The position numbers and the translations under genes are program-made. DNA of 64,000 nt from positions 38,920 through 102,919 of the forward strand of contig CAIVKH010000325.1 in the NCBI GenBank assembly GCA_903906425.1, written 5' to 3'. Numbering within the stretch: position 1 is the stretch's first letter; each line of letters begins with the position of its first letter. The stretch is from an uncultured bacterium. Lineage in GTDB: Bacteria > Verrucomicrobiota > Kiritimatiellia > CAIVKH01. Shown here in pieces: positions 1 through 9,349 of the stretch. The notes under the pieces are model-generated. The model did not search any database. It was not told the DNA's origin and was given only the letters and a program-made list of their open reading frames with translations.

Positions 1-845
1 GCGGGCGAAGTGCGGGATTTCAGGCTGGCGATCGCCTGGCCCAAATTCAGCGCCCGCCACACCGCCAGGTCCTGTTCTTCCTCTTTCAATTCTTGAACCA
101 ACTCGCGGGCCTGGTCACGCAATCCGGCCGAAGAATTCAGCCGGGCCAGCAATACTGCCGTGCGCTGCACGCGGCCCGAAGCCACATGTATGGCTTCCTG
201 CCTCAAATTCTCTCCCACCCGCTTGAGCAACTCCACATCCTTGGCCTCGACAGCCGTGCGCACGTCGCGAATCGCGTCATGCAGCAGCGCGGCAAAATCG
301 GCGATCTTTTTCTGCGCGGCATCCTCGTCGCGCTGACAGGAAGCGACGAGCGCATGGTAGTTCAACGGCTCCCGCGGAATCAACGCCGCCGGCGTGCGCG
401 GCTCGCTGGAAAGCACATTGTCCAGCAAAGCCTGCAACGCCTCATAGTCGGACGGCTTGCGGACGATTTCATCCACACCCGCTTCAAGCGCCTGCTCGCG
501 CTCCGTTGCTGACCCCCCTGCCGAAAAAATCACGATGGGCACCCGCGGCTCCGGATAGTGCCGCTCCTTCTCGCGGATCGCCCTGACCGTTGTGAGCGCC
601 ACGGGCAACGGAGAACGCAGATTCAGAAGGATCGCGTCATAGTCGCGCACCAGAAAGGCCCGCAGAACATCCTCCGCCGTCCTGACCACGTCGCACGCAT
701 AATTGTTTTGCAGCAGCGCTTCGCGATACACCGCGCCGTCCGTCGTGTTGTCGTCGGCCACCATCAGATAGGCCTTCTCGAGACGCCTGTCTCCAGTCAC
801 GATCTCGATATCATCCGGTGGCAGCTGGTCAATTCTTGCCGGCAT
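1..845 (-). CDS. Response-regulator receiver protein with Hpt-like C-terminal region (3' end outside window)
   Basis: Reverse-strand translation from ATG at 845: MPARIDQLPPDDIEIVTGDRRLEKAYLMVADDNTTDGAVYREALLQNNYACDVVRTAEDVLRAFLVRDYDAILLNLR...IVIFSAGG..EAGVDEIVRKPSDYEALQALL, receiver-like; the later part (YHALVASCQRDEDAAQKKIADFAALLHDAIRDVRTAVEAKDVELLKRVGENLRQEA) is Hpt-like. Not in the ORF track because it has no stop in the window. Confidence 0.7.
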   Translation of the reverse strand, partial: MPARIDQLPPDDIEIVTGDRRLEKAYLMVADDNTTDGAVYREALLQNNYACDVVRTAEDVLRAFLVRDYDAILLNLRSPLPVALTTVRAIREKERHYPEPRVPIVIFSAGGSATEREQALEAGVDEIVRKPSDYEALQALLDNVLSSEPRTPAALIPREPLNYHALVASCQRDEDAAQKKIADFAALLHDAIRDVRTAVEAKDVELLKRVGENLRQEAIHVASGRVQRTAVLLARLNSSAGLRDQARELVQELKEEEQDLAVWRALNLGQAIASLKSRTSP

Positions 846-933
846 ACATGCTCTTTCCAATCGGACGCCAGTTGACGCGTCCGCCCATTCTTTTGCCGCC
901 GCCATTCCCCCGCGTCAAGCTTGATACCGGAAT

Positions 934-980
934 TTCCAATCATTGGAAATTCCGGCGGCGCAGACTTCCAATGATTGGAA
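934..980. repeat. Paired-dyad element, copy 1 (TTCCAATSATTGGAA x2, centres 941 and 973)
   Basis: TTCCAATCATTGGAA 934-948 and TTCCAATGATTGGAA 966-980; 17-bp spacer. Confidence 0.97.
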
Positions 981-1123
981 AAATCGGAGGCCCGCCGCGA
1001 GTGCGGCCGGCCGGCGGCCACACCAAAGCGCCTGAGTGCGGCACGCAATGCCCGCGGTAATTTTCGGAACCGGCATTGACACACTTTGACCGCTTCGCCT
1101 ATGGTCGGCACCGCTTTGATCTC

Positions 1124-1201
<78 letters not shown>

Positions 1202-1270
1202 ACCTTCCCCCTTTGTTTGCAGGCCTTTCCTCGCAGTCCGCCGCTTCTCTCACTAATGATAGGAAACGCC

Positions 1271-1290
1271 GGTGGACATTCCGGTGGACA
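1271..1290 (+). promoter_or_regulatory. Candidate integrase arm-type sites (two GGTGGACA), left end
   Basis: GGTGGACATTCCGGTGGACA; a matching pair at 10950-10968 near the right att. Confidence 0.55.
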
Positions 1291-1360
1291 CTTTTTGCGG
1301 GAAATATCGAGTCGTCGGCTCAAATAACCTGAAATTCTGCGGGGGAAAACGGCTGCTGAA

Positions 1361-1410
1361 GGGCAACGAACGAGGTCGGTTCACGCTCTAGCCAACTGAG
1401 CGAATTGCCC
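1361..1410 (-). other. tRNA-like 50-nt segment containing an inverted copy of the tRNA-Val 5' half
   Basis: Reverse complement GGGCAATTCGCTCAGTTGGCTAGAGCGTGAACCGACCTCGTTCGTTGCCC; 27/28 identity of 1384-1411 to the reverse complement of 1123-1150; GGGCAA/TTGCCC termini pair. Confidence 0.55.
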
Positions 1411-1411
1411 G

Positions 1412-1852
1412 TCACTTTTGAAACAGAGATGGCTCTGCCAACTTCGCTTGAGCCAGAAGGCTTCGGAAAAGGTGCTCATCCATGAAGGGTGCCCACTGCC
1501 CATATTTCTTGATTACGCCACGTTTCGTGTAAACGAGATGCCAGTACGGCATCCAGATTGCTCGTTCCTTCCCGTGTCGGGCGACGATGACCAAAAACGG
1601 ATAAAATTTCACCCTTCGCCCTTTGGCATCTCTCCAAGTCTGCGTACGTCGTGGATTGAAGGCATGGAGAACGGTGCATTTGGACTTCGTCGCTCCAAGT
1701 CCAAATGGGAAGTCGAGCTTGAGCGAGAAGCCACCACCGCACAACACGCAACGTCCGACCTTTCCCTTGGCAATTGCTCGAAGAGAATCGAAAAGTTGTG
1801 CGGCTGAAGCTCTGTGCTTCTTGCTGCACTCAAAGTATCGCTTGGTAGCCAT
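1412..1852 (-). CDS. Hypothetical protein (island)
   Basis: 146-aa ORF with a CVLCGG pair, downstream of integrase on the same strand. Confidence 0.55.
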   Translation of the reverse strand: MATKRYFECSKKHRASAAQLFDSLRAIAKGKVGRCVLCGGGFSLKLDFPFGLGATKSKCTVLHAFNPRRTQTWRDAKGRRVKFYPFLVIVARHGKERAIWMPYWHLVYTKRGVIKKYGQWAPFMDEHLFRSLLAQAKLAEPSLFQK

Positions 1853-1978
1853 GACGGAATTGCGAGGGAGCCTATGCCAGTCCCCTCCAAGTGAAAACCG
1901 TTTTCCCTTTGGGCGGGTGCCCTGCGGCTCGTGATGCGTAGGTTTGTCCGAAACGACAATTCCGATTCCCGTATCGCT

Positions 1979-3085
1979 TCAGTTCTTTCCGAAGTTTGAA
2001 ACGAGGCTCGCAATCTTGCTCATCGCTTCCTGATGAGCGGTATCAACAGGATGGATGTAGCGGTCAGTCGTCGTGATTTTCGTATGCCCCATCAACTGAC
2101 GAATGATGCTTTGGTTCGTTGAAGAAGCCGCTTGTGCGGTTCCAAACCAGTGTCGCAAATCGTATGGCTTGAAATTCGTGATGCCTGCTTTTGCACCCCA
2201 ACGGCTGAAACGGCTTGTTAAAATTCTTTTGGCGTAGGGCGTCCCGTCATCGTTGACGAACACATGTGTAGTTTTCGGATGAAGCGAACGCTCTTCTTCG
2301 ATGATGGCTTGTGCTTCTTTCGACAAAACGGCGGAACGGTTCTGATGCGAACGCATCAATTTCTCCGCCTTGGGATGGTCCACTTTCAATCGGACGACGC
2401 CGTTCTGTTCTTTGATGATGTCAGCCCACCGAAGATTTTTGAATTCCTGCGGACGCAATCCCGTCAGGAGCAGGAATCGGATTTGGCGTGAAACGTCGTC
2501 AGGAACGACGGCGAGAATTTTTTGAATTTCTTCTGCCGACAAAACTCGTGTCGGTCTCGGGATGTTGGGCGACGTTGGAAATCTGCGGAACGGTAGCGTG
2601 CAAAGTTCGTTCTCTTCGCCCCAACGCAAAAACGTTTTGATGTGGCGGAGCGGTTCGTGTCCGCATCCCCGCTTGTTTTGTTTCGATGCCCAGATTTTGA
2701 AACTGTCTATAGTCAGGCGGGAGATTTCCGAAATCATCTTCGCACCGACGAATTCGAGGAACAGGTTCACGTAGTGTTTTCTGACCTGATACGTGCTGTC
2801 GCTGCGATTTTCTCTGACCCATTCCAAATGAATATGGGCGAGTTCTTCGACCCGCAGGTCTTTGCCGCCGTTCGGACTCACTACTTGAGATGTCTCGACT
2901 TGGCTCAAGGCGATTTCGCCTTTGCTCAATTTCTTTTCGAGGTCGTCCAATAGCTCAAGTGCCTCTTTGCGACTTTTCCCAAGCGGAAAATTCTTTCGCA
3001 CTCCGTCCTGTTGGATTTTGACGTAGTAGATTCCCGAAAACGGATGACGGGTTATGCCCTCTGTTTCGATGTTCTCGCCGCCCAC
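1979..3085 (-). CDS. Tyrosine-type site-specific recombinase / phage-family integrase
   Basis: 368 aa; LLLTGLRPQEFKNLRW, YDLRHWFGTAQAASSTNQSIIRQLMGHTKITTTDRYIH (R..HxxR..H..Y signature); adjacent to att. Confidence 0.93.
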   Translation of the reverse strand: MGGENIETEGITRHPFSGIYYVKIQQDGVRKNFPLGKSRKEALELLDDLEKKLSKGEIALSQVETSQVVSPNGGKDLRVEELAHIHLEWVRENRSDSTYQVRKHYVNLFLEFVGAKMISEISRLTIDSFKIWASKQNKRGCGHEPLRHIKTFLRWGEENELCTLPFRRFPTSPNIPRPTRVLSAEEIQKILAVVPDDVSRQIRFLLLTGLRPQEFKNLRWADIIKEQNGVVRLKVDHPKAEKLMRSHQNRSAVLSKEAQAIIEEERSLHPKTTHVFVNDDGTPYAKRILTSRFSRWGAKAGITNFKPYDLRHWFGTAQAASSTNQSIIRQLMGHTKITTTDRYIHPVDTAHQEAMSKIASLVSNFGKN

Positions 3086-3286
3086 AAGTCATCAGGAATG
3101 AATCGGGCAGACCTAACGGCGGCGTATTCGTTGGCATCCAAGAAGCCACTGAAGAATGCGTCATTCGACGTTGCGGTGGTGCTTTCCCCGAAATCGGAAA
3201 AGGCAACGAGCGAACGTCACAAATCCTGTCGGGACGGTTATGGAATTCGGCGGGATGGCAGTCATGTCCAATTGGTGCTGCCCTGA
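3011..3286 (+). pseudogene. Probable 5'-truncated paralog of the 5514-6077 protein
   Basis: TGYALCFDVLAAHKSSGMNRADLTAAYSLASKKPLKNASFDVAVVLSPKSEKATSERHKSCRDGYGIRRDGSHVQLVLP aligns with the C-terminus of 5514-6077; its 5' part overlaps the integrase start. Confidence 0.6.
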
Positions 3287-3298
3287 TGGGTGAACGCC

Positions 3299-3421
3299 AT
3301 GACGGTTCACATTTATCATTGCCCCATGTGCGGAAATGAAATCGAAGTCACCATGGCTCAAGCCTACAAATGTCCAAGCTGTGGGCATCGGATGTATTAC
3401 CGAACGAGCCGAACCAAGTAG
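3299..3421 (+). CDS. Small zinc-ribbon protein (40 aa)
   Basis: MTVHIYHCPMCGNEIEVTMAQAYKCPSCGHRMYYRTSRTK*; two CPxC knuckles; below the ORF track length limit. Confidence 0.55.
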   Translation: MTVHIYHCPMCGNEIEVTMAQAYKCPSCGHRMYYRTSRTK

Positions 3422-3705
3422 GCGGTTGGTGCCTTGGATGGAATTGGGGGAGGCGATCCTTGCGGTGTTCGACAAAAAGAGCCGCAGTCGCCTCCACCTT
3501 TATCTGCCGCCGTCAAAAGTTCCATCGAAACAGGCGAAGAAAATCTTCAATGAACGTCTCGAACGCCTGCAAGAAATTCTCCTAACGACATCGAGTGGCA
3601 AAACTGTCGCCGCAGCTCTCAATTGGAAAGATTCGCCATCGGCGATGCAGGCCGAGGACGACGTAATCCTCCTGCTCGTCGCTACGATTTGCTATTTGCG
3701 TTTGG

Positions 3706-4254
3706 GTGCATGGCATCCTGATTCACGTTTATGCCCACAAACAGGGCTGGGATATTATTAAAGAAGTCGTGGACGTTGGATCGGGGAGCAAGGGCAGGAA
3801 CGAACGTCAGGGGCTAGACGACCTGTTTACGCTCGCTCATCAGCGGAAGATGGATTTGGTCTTGTTTTGGGCCTTGGACAGATTCAGCCGAGAGGGTTCA
3901 AGGCAGACGATTGCCTATCTGTCGCAATTGGAAAGCATGGGCGTTGGTTTCCATTCATTCAGCGAACCGTATTTGTCCACCTTGGGCGTATTCAGCGATT
4001 GCATCATTGCCTTGCTGTCTGCATTGGCGAAACAGGAACGGATTCGGATTGGAGAGCGAACGAAGGCGGGTTTGGAGAGGGCCAAGGCGAACGGCAAGCG
4101 TTTGGGCAGGCCGTCAACGGCAGATGTTCGCAGCCAAGAGGCCAAGCGATTGAAAAGTGACGGGCTGAACTTGCGGGAAGTTGGCGAACGCATGGGTGTC
4201 AGTCGCAGCCGAGTGCATCAATTGTTGACGACAAGACAACCCAAAACGGTTTAA
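3706..4254 (+). pseudogene. Serine recombinase (resolvase/invertase family) lacking the catalytic-Ser segment
   Basis: YAHKQGWDIIKEVVDVGSGSKGRNERQGLDDLF...DLVLFWALDRFSREG...LAKQERIRIGERTKAGLERAKANGKRLGRP plus C-terminal HTH; upstream in-frame RFAICVWVHG replaces the usual (R)xAIYxRVSTxxQ. Confidence 0.8.
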
Positions 4255-4670
4255 TGAGTTTGCTTGAACAATTCAGCAAGCGGGGCCTTGTCTGTTTTCC
4301 ATAATGCCACATCGGATTCGGTCAGTTCGTAAGACTCGCCTTCGACAACAACGGACTGTTTTTTCTCCCCATCCATTGGTGAAATGGAAATCTTGAAATT
4401 CGGTGCGACTTGCCCCGCAGGATTCATGTCCGTTCGCTTCTTATATTCGGCAAACGTTAAGAATACTTCGTTTCCCGCTTCCAGAATCTTCATCTTGCCG
4501 TCAGCCCTATCAATGACGTTGATAGCGAACCTTGTGACGGTTTGCTTCGATTGCCCCTCGATGCGTCCACCTTCCGACATATTGCGGTGAAACTTGACGT
4601 AGGGGCCAACAAGACGAAGGCGATATTCCTTCTCATCCTGCAAACAAATGAATGTGGGGTGATTGTTCAT
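4251..4670 (-). CDS. Hypothetical protein (island)
   Basis: ORF within 4251-4739; likely start MNNHPTFICLQDEKEYRLRL at 4670. Confidence 0.5.
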   Translation of the reverse strand: MNNHPTFICLQDEKEYRLRLVGPYVKFHRNMSEGGRIEGQSKQTVTRFAINVIDRADGKMKILEAGNEVFLTFAEYKKRTDMNPAGQVAPNFKISISPMDGEKKQSVVVEGESYELTESDVALWKTDKAPLAELFKQTH

Positions 4671-4680
4671 TGTTCGTCCT

Positions 4681-5418
4681 TCAAATATCCACACGCCGTC
4701 CAGATTGCAGCACCGTCGCCATCCGTTCAACCAATTCACAATTCTTGCAGTCGTCCCGTGCTAGCGGCGGATTCGGTGAATCAAAAATCTCACGTGCCTG
4801 TTTTAACAGCGGCGGAATAATTTCGGGCTGCAATTCGACGGGAACAATTTGTGGATGAAAACGCATTGCGAATCCGTCGTCATTCGCCAGCGCCGGAATG
4901 TCGTCGGGGCCGATGTCGGTGATCGGTTCATAATAAATCAGGGCGAGACGTTTCACTTTCTCCATGCCGAGCTTTTCAGCGATTCGGGCGTAGGCATTCA
5001 ATTGCAATTCGTACATCGGCTTGAGGGCGTCCTGACCATCTGTATGCCTCGATGTTTTGTAATCGAGAATGAAAAGTCCCACTCGTGAGCGGATTATTTC
5101 GTCGGGCACTCCAGTCAGAAGTATGCGGAAGTCGCTTTCAATTGATTGAAAAGTCGAATGATGAAGACCGCTGATGGGATCGCCGCTGATGCCGTCGTTT
5201 TCGAGCCAAGCGGGGAGATGGCCGCTGCGATTGCGGGTCAAGTGGGTGATTTTTTTGGAATACGAATCAATGCTGGAAAAGATTCCGGGGAAGACCGCAT
5301 ACGGTGTCTTGAAATTCATTTTCGCCTGAAGCCAGAAACAGCGGGGGCAGGCGTCGGGGAGGGCCAAACTGCCTAGATGTTTGGCGGAGATTCGCAGCGG
5401 TGACGGATTCATTTTCAT
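4681..5418 (-). CDS. PD-(D/E)XK superfamily nuclease (Cas4/RecB-like)
   Basis: ACPRCF near N-term, LLTGVPDEI...LFILDYKTSRHTDGQDA..MYELQLNAYARIAEKLG, C-terminal DDCKNCEL; matches PD..(D/E)xK and QxxxY motifs with a possible Fe-S cysteine set. Confidence 0.78.
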   Translation of the reverse strand: MKMNPSPLRISAKHLGSLALPDACPRCFWLQAKMNFKTPYAVFPGIFSSIDSYSKKITHLTRNRSGHLPAWLENDGISGDPISGLHHSTFQSIESDFRILLTGVPDEIIRSRVGLFILDYKTSRHTDGQDALKPMYELQLNAYARIAEKLGMEKVKRLALIYYEPITDIGPDDIPALANDDGFAMRFHPQIVPVELQPEIIPPLLKQAREIFDSPNPPLARDDCKNCELVERMATVLQSGRRVDI

Positions 5419-5513
5419 GGATTGTCACTGGGTCAGGTGTGCAATCCACGCAAGTGGAAACGATGCGATTATCGCAGCTTTTGTCGCTCAACAACGGACA
5501 CTTGCTGATTCAA

Positions 5514-6077
5514 TTATGGCATCACAATCTGCACAATCTCATTAGTTTTGCGGATACCGTATCCCTCACGACATGACGAGTGGCGTTTGCTCGTTGGCTC
5601 CTCTGATTTGGGCGATAGCACCACGTGGATGTCGAATTCAGCGTTTTTTAAGGGCTTATGCGTTTCGTTTGCGTATTCCGTTATCAAAGTCGTGCGATTG
5701 ATGCCATGCGGGTGACTGGCGAGAATGTCCCATGCCAAGGCATATCCTGATCCGGCCCGAAACGGATTGTTGGCATGACGGCGATATTTCGATGTCGTGA
5801 ATGTTTTCGATGAAGTGGTTTTCTTCGCAATTGGCTCGGCTGCCTTGATCACTTTCGTGGGCGTCTCTTCGTCGCTCTCCTTCATCAAGGCATCGAATTC
5901 ATTCCAGCTGAGCTTTCTGCCATAGGTGTGGTCTTTGGACACCCATTCAATCTTCCCCTTTGACACCTTAAGCGTTCCAAACACGGTCCCATTCTTCTTC
6001 ACCTTGAATTCGATGTCAGCATTTCCCAGTTCCCGTTCTGGTATGTTGAAAATCACCTTGTGTTGAGCCATGACCAT
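5514..6077 (-). CDS. Conserved hypothetical island protein
   Basis: MAQHKVIFNIPERELGNADIEFKVKKNGTVFGTLKVSKGKIEWVSKDHTYGRKLSWNEFDALM; C-terminus paralogous to 3011-3286. Confidence 0.65.
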   Translation of the reverse strand: MVMAQHKVIFNIPERELGNADIEFKVKKNGTVFGTLKVSKGKIEWVSKDHTYGRKLSWNEFDALMKESDEETPTKVIKAAEPIAKKTTSSKTFTTSKYRRHANNPFRAGSGYALAWDILASHPHGINRTTLITEYANETHKPLKNAEFDIHVVLSPKSEEPTSKRHSSCREGYGIRKTNEIVQIVMP

Positions 6078-6107
6078 TCTCCTTCTTTTAGTTCGAGTGT
6101 TCCTTTT

Positions 6108-6596
6108 TCACATTTGTTCCGCCTGCGACTGATACCCCTCATACCACTTCGACTTGAACATCGGGTTGACCCGTGGATCGGTCAGTTTTTTGTAGAGGTC
6201 GAGTTTCGTGTTCACGAAATCGAGCAACAGGTCGTCCACTTCCTTGAAGAATTTGTAGCGTTTGTTTTCGACGCTGTTGTCGCCGTGCATGAAATCCCGC
6301 AGGCCCGCATTTTGGTTGAGGCGTTCCTGCATCCGTTCGATGTCCACCTTGTCATCTTCGGTCAGATTCGTTCCGTAGGTGTCATTCAGCACTTTAATGA
6401 TGTGGCTCAAGAAGTCTCGTGCATCATCCTGTGGCTGCGGGGTGTCAGTTCCCATCGGCGGAAGGGTGCTGTCCTTTTTCGTCAGCGAAATCGAGCCGCT
6501 GGCTTGTCTTCGTTCATATAAGAACCTTTCTTCGTTTTTACTACATTCACCATCCCAGATACTTACACAGCATTCAAGCAAATAGTGATGCAACAC
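6108..6596 (-). pseudogene. C-terminal remnant resembling the type I restriction subunit HsdR
   Basis: DFLSHIIKVLNDTYGTNLTEDDKVDIERMQERLNQNAGLRDFMHGDNSVENKRYKFFKEVDDLLLDFVNTKLDLYKKLTDP resembles the HsdR C-terminal helical region; no helicase or nuclease motif upstream. Confidence 0.6.
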
Positions 6597-6885
6597 GTTG
6601 AATATGCGACTGTTGTAAATCTGTAGTGGCTATTGGCGGAGATTCCCTGTCGAGTGGCAGGAACGGAACGGCAGGCTGCTTGAGAATGGACCGTCAATGG
6701 GCTTCGAGGTCTGATGGGGCGGACAAATCGAGTTCGCCGCTTCCGCTTGGGCGATGTCCAATTCTTTTCAGAGTGGGGAATTCCCCCGAACAATTTGCAG
6801 TGGCGGGAGGGATGCCCAATTGAGCCAACTAGGATCTTGATGGACGGGCACGAGCAGTCAGACCCTAGCTGCGGAACAAAGACAA

Positions 6886-7659
6886 CTACATCTTCGTCTT
6901 GATGAATTTGATATCTGTCCGGAACTGCTGAATACAATCGTAGTCCGAGGTGTTCAAATCCATTCCCCTTCCGTTGATTGAAATTAGTGCATCAACGCTG
7001 TCCGATGTATCCATGCTCATCACCATTTTGGCGAATGCCGGGAAACGGTCATAGTATTCGCACAATCTGTCCAGTGTATCGTTCATTGAGTCTGGCCCTC
7101 TTTGTGCATAAACAGTCTGTATTACCACCCATTTCGCCCAGTCGAGTTCGGACCATGAACACCCGTGATTTCTCATTCGCTGGTGAATGTTTGAGACCAA
7201 CCTGCTTCCTTCGGTAGATGCCATAAGTTTCTCGAAGGACTTTTGCTCTCGGACATCTTTGCTTGAGGCAGAGGCACCCGCCATATTGGGACTATTTTCC
7301 ACCGTATCGCTGACGGAATGCTCAAGATGACTTTTGGAGCGGATTAGCAGAATAACGCAAACGACGGCAATTATAATTGCCACTATGCTAATCACCGTTG
7401 CTAATTGATAAGAAGATTGCGGTTCAGGAGCAGTCGCTTTGGTTGGCGATCTAGGTATTTCAATAGGTGCGTCACAATGCGGACAGTGAAACTGCGTATA
7501 AACCCTCATGGCGTGTTCGTAATCGCCAATTGGAATGGTCACAATCTTCTTGCAACTGTAGCAGGAGAACTTTTTCTCTGTTTCGAGACTTGAACCGCAG
7601 TATCGGCAAACCTTCGCTTCATCCTGAATCAATTCGGCACAATATTTGCACTTTGTCAT
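6886..7659 (-). CDS. Zinc-ribbon transmembrane protein
   Basis: MTKCKYCAELIQDEAKVCRYCGSSLE..CYSCKK..CPHCDAP followed by TM segment VISIVAIIIAVVCVILLI. Confidence 0.65.
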   Translation of the reverse strand: MTKCKYCAELIQDEAKVCRYCGSSLETEKKFSCYSCKKIVTIPIGDYEHAMRVYTQFHCPHCDAPIEIPRSPTKATAPEPQSSYQLATVISIVAIIIAVVCVILLIRSKSHLEHSVSDTVENSPNMAGASASSKDVREQKSFEKLMASTEGSRLVSNIHQRMRNHGCSWSELDWAKWVVIQTVYAQRGPDSMNDTLDRLCEYYDRFPAFAKMVMSMDTSDSVDALISINGRGMDLNTSDYDCIQQFRTDIKFIKTKM

Positions 7660-7671
7660 CGGATAGCGGCC

Positions 7672-9216
7672 TCAATAAACGACCCAAAGTCCTGTATCTT
7701 CGTCAAAGTGAACCCTGTATGTGCGAACCTGAAAGTTTCCGATGGCCGCACCACCCCCGATGGTCATTTCTCTCATGGCATCTGTTGTTCCCTGCTGATT
7801 AGCATTCAGCCTAGTTGCGGCATTCATTGCGTCCTGCTTCGTCTTGTATGCGCCGTAAAACCCACCATAGCGTTGTTTGAGGTATGTCGCCCGGTCTTGT
7901 GTCGCCTGTTGCTCCTGTCTCAATTGTTCCTTACCTCTGTTGATTGAAACTGCACGTTCTCGCTCCATTTCGGCGGCATTCGCAAGATCGGTGTCGCTAT
8001 CTACCGGCACGGCAAGAAAGGCGTACATACTTTTGCAACTGTCATCAATTGCTACTGCAACTTTGCCGTCATGTCGCTGCATTTCCTTCATTTGCAATAT
8101 GGTTTTGTCACCTATTTTCAAGAAACTGCTTTGTCTGCGTATAGCTGTAGGATAGGCATCCTCCAGAAGCAGACGGTTAAGCCGTTGCAATTCGTCTCCA
8201 GACGGATTGCTTGTCAACAATTGGAGGGTTTCATTCCTAAGCCTGATGTTTCCAAATCGTGTAGAATCATAAATGGTCTTAGTCTGAATGATATTTGCAA
8301 TATCTTCCAAAAGTGCAATTTCACGATTTATCGGTGTGTTAAGACGCTTCACTTCGTCGTTCGCTGACGGTATCTTTATACCATACGTCTGTCCTAACCT
8401 CTTATCATATAACCACCATGTATTACCCTCTTTTCTTACTATATTTGGATACACTTTGCTTTCGACATATGGAATTAACTTGCGATCAACTACGCATCGT
8501 CCGTCATTGGATAGGTGTTCATAGAGAAATGCGGACAAGGGATTGGTCTTCATGGCAAGTTGATTTACAAAAGAGTTTATGTCCGAGACGTTGTTAAAGC
8601 TGAATAACATCCCTGATCCGGTTTTGTCATTGATGGGGTTGCAAAACGATGCCGTTTGTTCCCATTTCCAATCCCAGTCGCCGTCTTGACCACAGGCTGC
8701 TGCAAACCACTTGATCATGTCTTCGTTCACGAGTTGTTGTCCCATGCTATAACGAACGGCAACAATTGTGTGCTTCTGATTAAAGTAGGTAATAAAATAA
8801 TTAGTGTTCTGAGTTTCAGCCCATCGAAATTTGTCATAAGATAACAAATCAGCCCGAGATGAACGTACCGACATGAACGGATCACCGAATATACGCTTAG
8901 GATAACCTTCCCCTTTGCCCAGATAATCGGCAATAAAAGTGCCATTCGTGCCCGATGATGAATCAATTGGATTCCTGCCAGAGTAATTGCGGGTAGTGCC
9001 TGCCGCAAGACGCCTTGTCACATTCGCTTTTATTGCCATCCATTGTGCGCTGTTGGGCTGGACCTTTATCACGGATGACTCGATTGGCGTGTCTTGTGTT
9101 TTGGGGGATATCGCAGTTTGCGGTGGAGGAGAAGTGACTTCCTGCGGAGCCGCCTTCACTTCTTCACAAAATGGCCACAAACTGAATATGATTATTGACC
9201 ACAGGATTTTATTCAT
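7672..9216 (-). CDS. Predicted secreted hypothetical protein
   Basis: 514-aa ORF with N-terminal signal peptide MNKILWSIIIFSLWPFCEEVKAAPQ. Confidence 0.7.
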   Translation of the reverse strand: MNKILWSIIIFSLWPFCEEVKAAPQEVTSPPPQTAISPKTQDTPIESSVIKVQPNSAQWMAIKANVTRRLAAGTTRNYSGRNPIDSSSGTNGTFIADYLGKGEGYPKRIFGDPFMSVRSSRADLLSYDKFRWAETQNTNYFITYFNQKHTIVAVRYSMGQQLVNEDMIKWFAAACGQDGDWDWKWEQTASFCNPINDKTGSGMLFSFNNVSDINSFVNQLAMKTNPLSAFLYEHLSNDGRCVVDRKLIPYVESKVYPNIVRKEGNTWWLYDKRLGQTYGIKIPSANDEVKRLNTPINREIALLEDIANIIQTKTIYDSTRFGNIRLRNETLQLLTSNPSGDELQRLNRLLLEDAYPTAIRRQSSFLKIGDKTILQMKEMQRHDGKVAVAIDDSCKSMYAFLAVPVDSDTDLANAAEMERERAVSINRGKEQLRQEQQATQDRATYLKQRYGGFYGAYKTKQDAMNAATRLNANQQGTTDAMREMTIGGGAAIGNFQVRTYRVHFDEDTGLWVVY

Positions 9217-9265
9217 CTTGCTTTGCTCTCATTTGAATTAGCGATGTGTAATGAGACTCTCATCA

Positions 9266-9349
9266 TCATGTCGCTTTCATGCCGACAACTTTTTCGTCTG
9301 CCGCAATATGGTTGTGGCAGTACGGGCACTCAAATTTGATGTCGGCCAT
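9266..9349 (-). pseudogene. Truncated zinc-ribbon ORF (27 aa)
   Basis: MADIKFECPYCHNHIAADEKVVGMKAT*; resembles N-terminus of the 12184-12573 protein. Confidence 0.5.

Noticed and set aside
934-980. Interpreting the paired dyads as Rho-independent terminators
   Set aside because: Each dyad has only a 6-bp A/T-rich stem with a 3-nt loop, no consistent U tract, and copies occur upstream of genes, between divergent genes and inside a CDS.
5137-5156. TTTCAATTGATTGAAAA palindrome in the nuclease gene
   Set aside because: Different sequence, unpaired, explained as coding sequence.
4681-5418. Assignment of the PD-(D/E)XK protein as a true Cas4
   Set aside because: No CRISPR array or other cas gene in the window; only superfamily-level assignment is supported.
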